Part shown: positions 43,947 to 53,665 of the stretch, piece after piece | Position numbering within the stretch: the first letter of the stretch is position 1 | Layout: the number at the start of each line of letters is the position of its first letter | From: SMWN01 sp965221455 | GTDB taxonomy: Bacteria; Pseudomonadota; Gammaproteobacteria; Eutrophobiales; Eutrophobiaceae | NCBI GenBank assembly: GCA_965221455.1 | Contig: OZ244890.1 | Coordinates: 2,440,189-2,504,188, forward strand | Length of the DNA stretch: 64,000 bases | Reading direction: 5' to 3' | Notes under the pieces: generated by a model | The model's input: the letters and a program-made list of their open reading frames with translations, nothing else | What the model was told of the DNA's origin: nothing | Database searches by the model: none | Translations under genes and position numbers: made by a program

Positions 43947-46900
43947 TTACCGCACAAGCCCTCCAATATTCGTCGTTACCCCACTAAACGATGGATTCCC
44001 CGGGATAGTATCAAGCAAGCCCCTGGCGTCACGAATACCAAACAGATAGCGGCCTATCAAGAGCCCGTCACTCTGATTTGCAGTACCGCCGCTGCCATCC
44101 ACATCAAGAAGACCGCTGGCGAAAGCCCCCGCAATATTCGCCGTTACCGCATTGAACGATGGATTACCCGGGATAGTATCAAGCAAGCCCCTGGCGTCAC
44201 GAATACCAAACAGATAGCGGCCTATGATGAGACCGTCACTCTGATTTGCAGTACCGCCGCTACCATCCACGTCAAGATTGAACGCCGCCATCTCCGTGAC
44301 AGTCACGTTTATCGCGATGACCTTCGTTGCATCATAGGTGCTGTCCTCACTTGTCACCGTATGCATCAGTTGCACGTTCTTGTCGATGCCATCATTATCC
44401 TGAACACCCGTCACCGTCACCATTTGCGGCTGATTCCAGTTCCTGCCGGTAAACCTCAGACTAGTCGGACTCACGGTTGCAGCACTCGTATTGCCACTCA
44501 ACAATGCAATATCGACATTCGTACTTGACTGAGTATTCAGAACCACGGTGTAGGTGCCGGTACCGCCTTTAGGCACCATTAATGTAGACGGCGTCACTGA
44601 CACGCCCGGCGTGTCGTTATCTCTCACCGTCACCATCACCGGTGTTATCGTCACGCCATTACCATTATAGGCAGCGTCCGTGCTCGCCGCCGTATGGGTC
44701 AGGCTCACCGTCTCGTCTTGCATATCACCATCATCAACACCCATCACCCTCACCGTCCGCGGTATATTCCAGTTATTCATGTCAAAGCTCAAGCTCGCAG
44801 GAGTTACCATCGCGGCATCTATATTGTCACGGGGCGGCATCACCGTCACCATCACATTGTCATTCGGTCGAGTATCCAGCACCACGGTATAACTACCTAT
44901 ACCGCCCTCACTGACCATCAACGCAGCCGGATCCACCGTTACGCCCGGCGTGTCATTATCCGTCACCCTCACCATCACTGGTGTTATCGTCACGGCATTA
45001 CCGTTATAGGCAGCGTCCGTGCTCACCGCCGTATGAGTCAGGCTCACCGTCTCGTTGTTCGCATCATCATCCTCAACACCCCTCACCGTCACTGTCTGCA
45101 GCGTGTTCCAATCGCTTGTAGTAAACCTTAGCGACGCCGTCGCGGTCGCCGCATCCACATTGTTATTGCTCACCATCACCGTCACATTAGCACTCGGCTG
45201 GGTATCCAGCATTACGCCATAGGTGTCCGTACCGCCTTCAGCTAACGTCAGCCTGGCCTGATTCACCGTCACACTCGGTGTATCATCATCCTCCACCGTC
45301 ACCTGCACTGGTGCTATCGCCACACGATTACCATCATAGGCCGTGTCCATGCTCGCCGCCGTATGGATCAGGGTCACCCTCACATTATTCGCATCCGCAT
45401 CATCAACACCCCTCACCGTCACCCTCTGCGGTACATTCCAGTTATTCATGTCAAAGGTCAGCGGTGTAGTCGCCGTCACCGCATCCATATTGTTACTCGC
45501 CGATACCGTCACTCTGACACCGGTCGTCGGCCGGGTATTCAAGACCACGGTATAGCTGCCTGTGCCGCCTTCAGCCACCGTCAACGCGGTCAGCGCTACC
45601 GCCGCACCCGGCACGTCATCATCCTCCACCGTCACATCTACAGCGTCTATCGTCACGGCATTACCATCATAGGCCGTGTCCGTGCTTGCCGTCGTATGAG
45701 TCAGGGTCACCGTAACATTGTTCGCATCATCATCCTCAACACCCCTCACCGTCACTGTTTGTGCCTGATTCCAGTTATTCCTATCAAAGGTCAGCGTCGC
45801 AGGCTCCGCAGTCACCGCAGCCATATTGCCACTGGTCACCATAACCGTGACGTTCTCACTCGGCTGAGTATTCAGCGTCATTCTGTAGATGCCACTCTGA
45901 CCTTCGTCTATCGTCCGCGTGGTTCGGGACAGCGTGACACCAGACATCGCTGTCTCGTCATCCGTCACATTTATCGTCACGGGAGCCGGCGTAACAGCGC
46001 GATAGAGGGTATCTGTACCGGTAATCGCATGAGTCAAGCGCGTCACCTCATCATTTGCATCGGCGTCTTCTTCACCCGTCACCGTCACCGCCTGCGGCTG
46101 GTTCCAGTTATTCCTGTCAAATATCAGCGGCGTGGTCGCAGTCACTGCCTCAGCATCTTCACTCGTCACCGCTATCGTCACAGGTGCCGCCGGCCGGGCA
46201 TTCAGCATCATGGTATAGGTGCCCGTGCCACCTTCGTTAACGCTCCTTCTGGTCGGTGTCACGGTCACACCGACTATCTCGTCATCCGTCACCGTCACCG
46301 TCACAGGCGCCGGTGTCAACACAGTGTAACGGGCATCTGAACCTGTGACCGCATGGGTCAGGCTGACAGTTTCATTATCCGCATCAGCATCTGCAAGACC
46401 CATCACCGTCACCGCCTGGGCCGTCCTCCAGTTGTTCCGGGTAAACGTCAGCAGGGTGGTCGCAGTCACTGCCTCAGCATCGTCACTCGTCACCGCTATC
46501 GTCACATTGACCGTCGGTATGGCATTCAAAGCAAGGTTATAGCTGATCGTGCCGCCCTCATCGACCGTCAGCATGGTCGGAGACACGCTGACAGCAGGCC
46601 CTCCGTCATCGTCCAGTATGATCAAGGGCACACCTGCGCTTCTATTAGCATAGCCTCGATCATCCGCTGTTGAATTAAAATTAAGTTCAGTTCTATATGT
46701 AAACATCTCGCTATGGTTATTCGCATCTCTATCCTGAGTTCCCCTCAAGGTGACCGTGCGCGGCGTGTCCCAATTTGTTGCGTTAAAAGCCAGTGTTTCC
46801 GGATTTGCGGTCACAGGCAAGTGATTGCCAAGCCTTTCCCGGAAATCAATGAATGCGCCATTTAAAGGCGGCGCATTCAGTACGACAGTAAGGGTTGTCG

Positions 46901-49900
46901 TGCCACCCTCGGTGACAACCAGGTTGGCCGGGGTGAGCGTCACGCCGGGCACTTCATTATCCGTCACCGTCAGTGCCACGGACTCTATCCTGACATCGTT
47001 ATAAGCGTTGTCTGTACTGGTGGCCCGGTGGCTCAGGCTGACCGTCGCATTGTTTCTGTCAGCATCTTCAACACCCGCCACGGTCACGGTGCGCGGCGCA
47101 TTCCAGTTGTCTGTGGTAAATGTCAGGCTCGCCGGACTCACGGTCGCAGCAGCCGATCCGGCATTCGACACGGCTATCGTCACAGGTGCATCCGGCCGGG
47201 CATTCAATACCAGGGTGTAGTTGCCCATGCCTCCCTCGTCGATCGTCCTCATGGTCGGACTCACGGTCACACCCGCGCCATCGTTATCCTCTACAGTCGC
47301 AGTGACGGCAGCAACCCGCACGCGGGTATAAACAGTATCAGTAGTGGTAATCCTATGGCTCAGGCGCACATCCTCATTGTACAAATCAATATCTTCAACG
47401 CCGGTCACGGTGAACGTTTGTGCCCGGTTCCAGTTGGCGGCACTAAACATCAGACGTGCCGGACTCACGGTCGCGGCATCTGTATCGTCACTCGCCACCG
47501 CAACCGTCACCGCTTGCGACGGCTGGGCATCCAATACGAGCCTGTAGGTGGTGCTGCGACCTTCTTGTAAGGTCACACTGCCCGGCGCCACCGTGACACC
47601 GGCGATGTCGTCGTCTGTGACCGTCACCGTCACCGGCGCTGAGGCCGGCGCCACAGCGGCATAGTTCCTATCCATGCTGGTCGCCGTATGACTCAGGGTG
47701 ACACGCTCATCGCGCACGTCGTTATCCTGACGCCCTCTCACCGTGACGGTTTGTACTCTGTTCCAGTTGTCCTGGGTAAACCTGAGTTGCGCCGGGGTCC
47801 CTCTCGCCGCATCTCTGTCATCGCTCCCCACCGCTACCGTGACTTCGGCGGATGGTCGGGTATTCAGTACCAGCATGTAACTCGCGGTCATGACATCGGC
47901 GTTTTCGTTGATGGTCAGCGTGGTTTCACTGGCCGTCATCCCCGCAGTATCGTTATCCCTGACACGCACAGTAACCGGCACCGGGACATCAGCATTGTAG
48001 CGGCGGTCAGCACTGCTCAGCGTATGGCTCAAGCGTACGCTTTCATTGTTCGCATCCGCATCTTGTAAAGCGCTCACGGTCACCGTTTGCGCCCGGTTCC
48101 AGTTTGCTCTGTTAAACGTCAGCAACGTGGTGGACGTCACTGCCTCGGGATCGTCGCTGGCCACCGCAATCCTGACATCGGCGGATGGCTGGCTCACCAA
48201 AACCAGTCTGTAGGTGCCGGTCGCCCCTTCGCCAATATCCAACTCAACAGGGGTCACCGTCACGCCGACAAGGACGGTATCATCGTCCGTCACGCTTGCG
48301 GTGGCCACCGATGTCAAACCATCATAGTTCTCGTCCGCGCTCGTGGCAGTGTGGGTCAGGCGCACACGCTCAGCATTCGTATCACTGTCCTGTACACCCG
48401 CGATATTCACGGTTTTCGGCACATTCCAATTTGTGGCGGAGAACATCAGGGTCGCTGGATTGACCGTCACCGCCCCCCTATCCGCACTCGTCAAGGCAAT
48501 CGATACCGCCGCGCTCGGCTGGCTCGCCAGGACCACGGTATAGGCGGTGTTCCTGCCTTCAGTCAGCGTCGGCCCGGGATTGCTCAGCCTGATACCGACT
48601 ACATCGTCATCCGTCACGCTCACGCGCACATCGGCGACCGGCTCACCATGATAGCTGGTATCCGCGCTGGTCACTGTATGCTGCACCTGCGCCTGCTCGT
48701 TACTCACGTCCCCGTCCTGAACCGCAGTCATGGTCACGGTTTGGGCCCGGTTCCAATTGCCACTGGTAAACACCAACGCGGCGGGAGCCACAGCTACGGC
48801 TGCCCGATTGTTACTCGCCACGGCAATCCGTACATCTTCTGTCGGTGCGGTATCCAGTACCACGGTATAGGTATCGGTGTCACCTTCGGTAATGCTTGAT
48901 GTGGTCTTGCTAATCGTCACACCACCCACCGGGTTCGACGCATCCCGCACGAACACGTCTGTGTGACTGAGTGTCCTGCTACTGAAGCGCCCGTCTGAGC
49001 TAACAATAGTAACATGGTTGATACGCAGGCGTTCATTGCGCGTATCGCTGTCTGCAACACCGGTCACGGTCACGGCTCGTGGGGTAGCCCAACTTGCCGG
49101 GGTAAATATTAGCTGTGTTTCTCCTCCAGACGCCACCGTCGCTGCAGCAGGGTCGGAACTCGTCAAATTAACCCGCACCTCGCCTGTCGGTCGGGTATTG
49201 AGTGTAAGCGCATACGTAGTACTCCCCGTTTCAGTGAGACTCACGCTACCAGGATTGATGGCAACATCAGCCCTCGCCACGGTCACGGGCACTTGCACCG
49301 TTCCGCTTAAAGCATTGTAGGCGGTATCTGCTCCAGCACCAGGAGAGTCAAGGGCCACTGACAAGGTCGCCGTCCCGGCACTAACGCCAGAAACATTCCA
49401 ACTTAGTGGCATGTTCCAATTTGCTGGGGTAAAGAGACGGAATATTGAGTCTGGCCGCGCCACACCTTGATTGCTAGTCTGTATACTAACGCCAATCTCA
49501 GATCCCGGTATCGGTGGCGCATCCAGCACGACGGTCAAGTTGACACTGCTACCTTCAGACAGGCTCAGTGAGGTCCGGTTGACCGTGACGCCAAGCATAC
49601 GTTCCCTCACATTCACGACCACCGGGTCTACTCTCACCGCGTTATACAGTGGGTCTCCGCTGGTCGTCGTATGTCGCAGACTGACAGAATCATCCGTCCT
49701 GTTAACGTCCACTATCGTGTTCACCGTCACCATTTGTGCTGTGTTCCAGTTATCCCGGGTGAAACTCAGCGTCGCGGGCGTCGCGGTCGCTCTCCCGGGT
49801 TCCGTACTCATCACCATCACCGATACAGCAGCACTCGGCTGACTACTCAAAACAAGCCCGTAACTGCCGCTGCCGCCTTCGGTCACATTCAGTCTGGCGT

Positions 49901-52412
49901 GGCTCACGGTCACACTCGCCGTTTCATCATCCGTCACACGTGCGGTCACGACGGCGCTAACATTGTTGTAGCTGCTGTCTGTGCTTGTCGCCACATGGTT
50001 CAGACGCACGCTTTCATCGCCCGCATCCACGTCTTCAATACCCCTGACCGTCACGCTGAGTGCCATGTTCCAATTCTGCGGGCTGAATGTGAGCCGCGTT
50101 GGACTCACGGTCGCCGCATCACTGTCCTCCGTCGCAATGCTCAGCGTCACACTTTCCGCCGGGCGCGTGTCCAGCATCGCAGTATAGACGACGCTGCCGC
50201 CTTCGGTGACGGTCGGACTGACCGGGCTAAACGTCAAACCCGCCATATCGTCATCTCGCACCGTCACCGTCACCGGCAGGACCGTCGTGTCGGCATAGTT
50301 GGTATCGGTGCTCTGTGCCGTATGCGTCAGGCGCACACTCGCATCGCGCCCATCGTCATCGGCAACACCACTCACCGTCACCGTCCTGGGCATGTTCCAG
50401 TCGGTGCTGGTAAAGGTCAAACTTGCCGGACTCGCCGTCGCAATCGCGGTATTCTCACTCACCACGGTCAGCGTGACATCGTTTGTCGGTCGGGTGTTCA
50501 GCATCAGCGTGTAGCCGCCGCTGCCGCCTTCGTCAACGCTCAATGTGCTGCTACTGATGCTGACACCCGGCCCTTCGTCATCTGTCACGGTCACGGTTAC
50601 AGCGTCAGGTGTCACGACCCTGTAGCCGGGATCTGTACTGGTCACCGCATGCGTCAGCCGCACAGTGGCATTCGCCGAATCCGCATCATCAACACCCGTC
50701 ACCGTCACGATTTGCGGCCTATCCCAATTGCCTCTGGTAAACATCAACGGCGTCGGACTCGCGCTCGCCGCCGCAGTATTGGCACTCGTCACAGCCAGCA
50801 TTACATCGGCGATCGGCAGGGTATTCAGTACCACGTTGTAACTACCGCTGCCACCTTCGTTGATGCTCAGGCTAGTGGGACTCACCGTCACCCCTACCGT
50901 GTCGTTATCGGTCACGGTCACGGTGACACCGGCAGGCGTGACATCCCGGTAGTCGGGATCCAGGGTGGTCAGCGCATGGCTCAGGTCAACACGTACATCG
51001 TTGCCGTCACCATCTTCAAGACCGGCGACGGTCACGGTTTGTGCCCGGTTCCAATCGTCCGGGGTAAACGTCAGCGGTGTCGGACTCGCCGTCGCAGCAG
51101 TCGACATTGCACTCCTCACGGCAAGCATCACATTGACTGCCGGCCGCGTATCCAGCACCACGGTATAGCGGTTGTTGCCGCCTTCGTCGACACGCAGATT
51201 GGTCGGCGTCACGCTCACACCGGCCATATCATTGTCCGTCACACTGACAAGCACAGCAGCGACATTGAGATTATTATAGCCGCCGTCGCCGCTCGTCACT
51301 GCATGGCTCAGCATCACATTGTTCTCGTTGCTTGTATCATCATCCGGGACACCGGTCACCGTCACCGTTTGCGGGGCGTTCCAATTGCTGCGGGTAAACA
51401 TCAGCGACGTCGGTGCCGCTGTCACCGCACCCGGCTCACCACTGCTCACGGTGACATTCACATTGGCCGCCGGTTGACTCCCCAGCATCACGGTATAGCC
51501 AAGGCTGCCACCTTCGTTGACAGACAATGCGTCGGTACTCAGGTTGACCGAGATCGTTTCATCATCCAGCACATCAACTGCCACCGTCCGCATCACGCCG
51601 TTATAGTCCGCGTCGTCAGCGTGTGCCGCCGCAGAAGTATAGGTCAGCACCGCCCGCGTATTGTTCGCATCCGCATCATCCACACCGGTTACGGTCACGA
51701 TTTGCGGCGTGTTCCAATTACTGCGGTTAAAAGTGAGCGTTGTGGATGGGCTGACTGTCGCCGCTCCGGCATTGGAATTACTACTTAACGTCAGCCTCAC
51801 CTCACCGGCCGGCTGGGTATCCAGCCTGACGTTAAAGGTGCCCGGGGTCCCTTCCTGGATAGCCAATGCGCTGTGACTCAAGCGAATATTAGCCGTATCG
51901 TTATCCCGCACGATCACAGTGAAGGTCCCCGCAGCGGTGCTACCCCCATAGTTAAAGTTGGGATCTTGACTCTGGGCAAAAAATCGTACCCTAATGACAT
52001 CATCGATCGCATCAGCATCTTCAGTCCCATGCAGTGTGTAGCCAGCTGCACGAGTACGGAGAATAATAGTGCCTCCATTGAGGGATACTGGATCACCCTG
52101 AGTAAATACCCTGCCTCCAATCATGAGGGTATTCCGCGTTAGCCCAAGATCAACACTGGAGAGAAACAATGAAACGGCACTGGTCGGGACGCTACCTAGC
52201 GAAAATTGGAGGTCGCTGTTTAACTCTCCTTCATTCACAGTCACCTCATCGGGAAAGTTGATAACACCGGATTGCGCAAAGACTGGAGGGATAAATAAGC
52301 AGACCAGAGCACCCACGAACAACAACTGTAGGGCATATGGGGCTGGAAAACGGCTAATTGTACCCGCCTTGTTTGGGTTATTCCTGAAAAGTTTTATCAT
52401 GCGACCAAGCAT
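43947..52412 (-). CDS. Giant exported protein with about 24 Calx-beta-like modules and two dockerin-like modules
   Basis: About 2821 residues from ATG 52412; TTG 52478 and ATG 52400 are alternatives. A signal peptide (ALQLLFVGALVCLFIPPVFA) is followed by about 24 modules of roughly 105-112 residues. Each begins like GVTVSPTSLSINEGGSGSYN, passes through a strand ending in xNWN, QTVTVTGV, and an acidic DxDxxN loop, and ends in VTVTDND. This pattern is that of Calx-beta-like calcium-binding folds. The C-terminus has two 56-residue modules with LDVDGSGGTANQSDGL and IGRYLFG, resembling dockerin EF-hand repeats. No RTX nonapeptides, barrel or LPXTG is present. Probably a secreted or surface adhesin; how it is anchored is unknown. 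Base composition is GC-richer than the neighbouring housekeeping genes. Confidence 0.85.
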   Translation of the reverse strand: MLGRMIKLFRNNPNKAGTISRFPAPYALQLLFVGALVCLFIPPVFAQSGVINFPDEVTVNEGELNSDLQFSLGSVPTSAVSLFLSSVDLGLTRNTLMIGGRVFTQGDPVSLNGGTIILRTRAAGYTLHGTEDADAIDDVIRVRFFAQSQDPNFNYGGSTAAGTFTVIVRDNDTANIRLSHSALAIQEGTPGTFNVRLDTQPAGEVRLTLSSNSNAGAATVSPSTTLTFNRSNWNTPQIVTVTGVDDADANNTRAVLTYTSAAAHADDADYNGVMRTVAVDVLDDETISVNLSTDALSVNEGGSLGYTVMLGSQPAANVNVTVSSGEPGAVTAAPTSLMFTRSNWNAPQTVTVTGVPDDDTSNENNVMLSHAVTSGDGGYNNLNVAAVLVSVTDNDMAGVSVTPTNLRVDEGGNNRYTVVLDTRPAVNVMLAVRSAMSTAATASPTPLTFTPDDWNRAQTVTVAGLEDGDGNDVRVDLSHALTTLDPDYRDVTPAGVTVTVTDNDTVGVTVSPTSLSINEGGSGSYNVVLNTLPIADVMLAVTSANTAAASASPTPLMFTRGNWDRPQIVTVTGVDDADSANATVRLTHAVTSTDPGYRVVTPDAVTVTVTDDEGPGVSISSSTLSVDEGGSGGYTLMLNTRPTNDVTLTVVSENTAIATASPASLTFTSTDWNMPRTVTVSGVADDDGRDASVRLTHTAQSTDTNYADTTVLPVTVTVRDDDMAGLTFSPVSPTVTEGGSVVYTAMLDTRPAESVTLSIATEDSDAATVSPTRLTFSPQNWNMALSVTVRGIEDVDAGDESVRLNHVATSTDSSYNNVSAVVTARVTDDETASVTVSHARLNVTEGGSGSYGLVLSSQPSAAVSVMVMSTEPGRATATPATLSFTRDNWNTAQMVTVNTIVDVNRTDDSVSLRHTTTSGDPLYNAVRVDPVVVNVRERMLGVTVNRTSLSLSEGSSVNLTVVLDAPPIPGSEIGVSIQTSNQGVARPDSIFRLFTPANWNMPLSWNVSGVSAGTATLSVALDSPGAGADTAYNALSGTVQVPVTVARADVAINPGSVSLTETGSTTYALTLNTRPTGEVRVNLTSSDPAAATVASGGETQLIFTPASWATPRAVTVTGVADSDTRNERLRINHVTIVSSDGRFSSRTLSHTDVFVRDASNPVGGVTISKTTSSITEGDTDTYTVVLDTAPTEDVRIAVASNNRAAVAVAPAALVFTSGNWNRAQTVTMTAVQDGDVSNEQAQVQHTVTSADTSYHGEPVADVRVSVTDDDVVGIRLSNPGPTLTEGRNTAYTVVLASQPSAAVSIALTSADRGAVTVNPATLMFSATNWNVPKTVNIAGVQDSDTNAERVRLTHTATSADENYDGLTSVATASVTDDDTVLVGVTVTPVELDIGEGATGTYRLVLVSQPSADVRIAVASDDPEAVTSTTLLTFNRANWNRAQTVTVSALQDADANNESVRLSHTLSSADRRYNADVPVPVTVRVRDNDTAGMTASETTLTINENADVMTASYMLVLNTRPSAEVTVAVGSDDRDAARGTPAQLRFTQDNWNRVQTVTVRGRQDNDVRDERVTLSHTATSMDRNYAAVAPASAPVTVTVTDDDIAGVTVAPGSVTLQEGRSTTYRLVLDAQPSQAVTVAVASDDTDAATVSPARLMFSAANWNRAQTFTVTGVEDIDLYNEDVRLSHRITTTDTVYTRVRVAAVTATVEDNDGAGVTVSPTMRTIDEGGMGNYTLVLNARPDAPVTIAVSNAGSAAATVSPASLTFTTDNWNAPRTVTVAGVEDADRNNATVSLSHRATSTDNAYNDVRIESVALTVTDNEVPGVTLTPANLVVTEGGTTTLTVVLNAPPLNGAFIDFRERLGNHLPVTANPETLAFNATNWDTPRTVTLRGTQDRDANNHSEMFTYRTELNFNSTADDRGYANRSAGVPLIILDDDGGPAVSVSPTMLTVDEGGTISYNLALNAIPTVNVTIAVTSDDAEAVTATTLLTFTRNNWRTAQAVTVMGLADADADNETVSLTHAVTGSDARYTVLTPAPVTVTVTDDEIVGVTVTPTRRSVNEGGTGTYTMMLNARPAAPVTIAVTSEDAEAVTATTPLIFDRNNWNQPQAVTVTGEEDADANDEVTRLTHAITGTDTLYRAVTPAPVTINVTDDETAMSGVTLSRTTRTIDEGQSGIYRMTLNTQPSENVTVMVTSGNMAAVTAEPATLTFDRNNWNQAQTVTVRGVEDDDANNVTVTLTHTTASTDTAYDGNAVTIDAVDVTVEDDDVPGAAVALTALTVAEGGTGSYTVVLNTRPTTGVRVTVSASNNMDAVTATTPLTFDMNNWNVPQRVTVRGVDDADANNVRVTLIHTAASMDTAYDGNRVAIAPVQVTVEDDDTPSVTVNQARLTLAEGGTDTYGVMLDTQPSANVTVMVSNNNVDAATATASLRFTTSDWNTLQTVTVRGVEDDDANNETVSLTHTAVSTDAAYNGNAVTITPVMVRVTDNDTPGVTVDPAALMVSEGGIGSYTVVLDTRPNDNVMVTVMPPRDNIDAAMVTPASLSFDMNNWNIPRTVRVMGVDDGDMQDETVSLTHTAASTDAAYNGNGVTITPVMVTVRDNDTPGVSVTPSTLMVPKGGTGTYTVVLNTQSSTNVDIALLSGNTSAATVSPTSLRFTGRNWNQPQMVTVTGVQDNDGIDKNVQLMHTVTSEDSTYDATKVIAINVTVTEMAAFNLDVDGSGGTANQSDGLIIGRYLFGIRDARGLLDTIPGNPSFNAVTANIAGAFASGLLDVDGSGGTANQSDGLLIGRYLFGIRDARGLLDTIPGNPSFSGVTTNIGGLVR
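43986..44276 (-). repeat. Two near-identical 168-bp dockerin-like repeats
   Basis: Direct copies spaced 168 bases apart (ends at 44108 and 44276), each encoding 56 residues with an EF-hand-like DVDGSGG loop. They differ at only a few bases, indicating recent duplication or gene conversion. Confidence 0.85.
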
Positions 52413-52593
52413 AATAAAATCAAATAATAAAGTAAAATCAAAACCATCCCTGTACAACACCCCGCTGTGAGATAGCAACGTAGTACAGCGGTGCCGAATA
52501 AAAATTTTGTCCTGTCATCCATTTTGCATATGGTCGCTATGCCAAAATTAAAATCGCGTCAAACGATTTTGGGCAACCATTAGCAAACGAATC

Positions 52594-53083
52594 GCGATTG
52601 TCGGCGGCGGGCAGTTGGCGAAAATGACGGCTTTATACGCTTTGCAACCTGGCTGTGATGTCCTGCGACTCGAACGCAAATCCGGGGGGCCAGCAATCAA
52701 TCTCGCCAGTCATGTCTGCGTGGGTGATTGGGATAATCCCAATGAGTTGATCAACCTTGCCAAACAGGCCGATGTCGTGACGCTTGAAAACGAATTCGTT
52801 GATGTCAACAGTCTCTCTGCATTGGAACAGGCCGGACATCAACTCTGCCCTGCTGCGAAAAGCATCAGCCTGGTACAGGATAAGTTTATCCAGAAACAAA
52901 CTTTACAGAGAGCCGGGCTGCCGCTGGCACCTTTCATCGCATTGAATCACGCAAGGATATCGTTGATAGCGCAAAAGCATGGCATTATCCACTCATTATC
53001 AAAACCCGTAGAATGGCCATGACGGCAAGGGTAACGCCACCGTCAGTGATATAAGCGAAATAAATGCCGCATCAGCTTTATGA
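52594..53083 (+). pseudogene. purK: Remnant of purK (N5-carboxyaminoimidazole ribonucleotide synthetase)
   Basis: PurK carboxylates aminoimidazole ribonucleotide in purine synthesis. The plus strand starts with RIAIVGGGQLAKM, matching the PurK nucleotide-binding start, but lacks an ATG at the right place. It continues through SHVCVGDWDNP, VVTLENEFVD and LVQDKFIQKQTL, and then shifts frame. Another frame gives AKAWHYPLIIKTR, and a third gives GHDGKGNATV up to a TGA at 53081. Only about 165 of the usual 350-380 residues are represented; the ATP-grasp catalytic half is gone. It converges on the peroxiredoxin gene. Confidence 0.88.
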
Positions 53084-53084
53084 G

Positions 53085-53579
53085 TTATACTTGTTCCAGT
53101 AAAGTATTCGCACTACTCAGATCACAGGCAATGGCACTTGCCTCGACATTGACCACAGTAACAACACCATCGTCCACCAGCATGGAATAACGTTCTGAAC
53201 GCTCACCAAGACCAAAATCACCCAGATCCAGTTTCAGACCGATGGCATCGGTAAATTCCGCTTTTGGATCACACAACATCATAATCTTGTCACTCACGCC
53301 CTGAGCCTTTGCCCATGCCGCCATCACGAATGGATCATTAACAGAGATGCAGACAATCGTATCGACACCCTTGGCAAATAAATCATCCGCAATCTTCACA
53401 AAACCTGGCAGATGCTCTGCTGAACAAACGGGCGTAAATGCACCAGGCAAACCAAAAACAACCACTTTCCTGCCTTTGAAAATATCATCACTCGAACCAT
53501 GACGAACATCAGTTTCCGAATCCGGTCCCATCCACATAAATGCACTTGCCGGGATGCCGTCTCCTGCTTTAATCACCAT
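53085..53579 (-). CDS. Peroxiredoxin, Prx5-like
   Basis: Thiol peroxidase reducing hydrogen peroxide and organic peroxides. 164 residues, one thioredoxin-fold domain. The peroxidatic Cys is residue 52 in PGAFTPVCSAEHLPGF. Further cysteines are at about 77, 103 and near the C-terminus (IACDLSS), one of which may resolve the disulfide. Family members usually use glutaredoxin or glutathione; there is no fused glutaredoxin domain here. It lies between the purK remnant and the second giant gene and looks intact. Confidence 0.92.
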   Translation of the reverse strand: MVIKAGDGIPASAFMWMGPDSETDVRHGSSDDIFKGRKVVVFGLPGAFTPVCSAEHLPGFVKIADDLFAKGVDTIVCISVNDPFVMAAWAKAQGVSDKIMMLCDPKAEFTDAIGLKLDLGDFGLGERSERYSMLVDDGVVTVVNVEASAIACDLSSANTLLEQV

Positions 53580-53665
53580 TTCTTTACTTCTCCCAATCGG
53601 TTAATACGGAAAATTATCATGGGCATGGATATGCTATTGAATGCGACCTCGTCGCCTGATGGCTG

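Noticed and set aside
44642..51788. Long plus-strand open frames (up to about 700 codons) rich in His, Arg and Ser opposite the first giant gene
   Set aside because: They are antisense shadows of the repeated modules: the repeating pattern and biased codons keep the opposite strand open. No start signals and no protein-like composition.
43947..52412. RTX toxin or type I secretion substrate
   Set aside because: No GGxGxD nonapeptides, and no type I secretion genes in the window.
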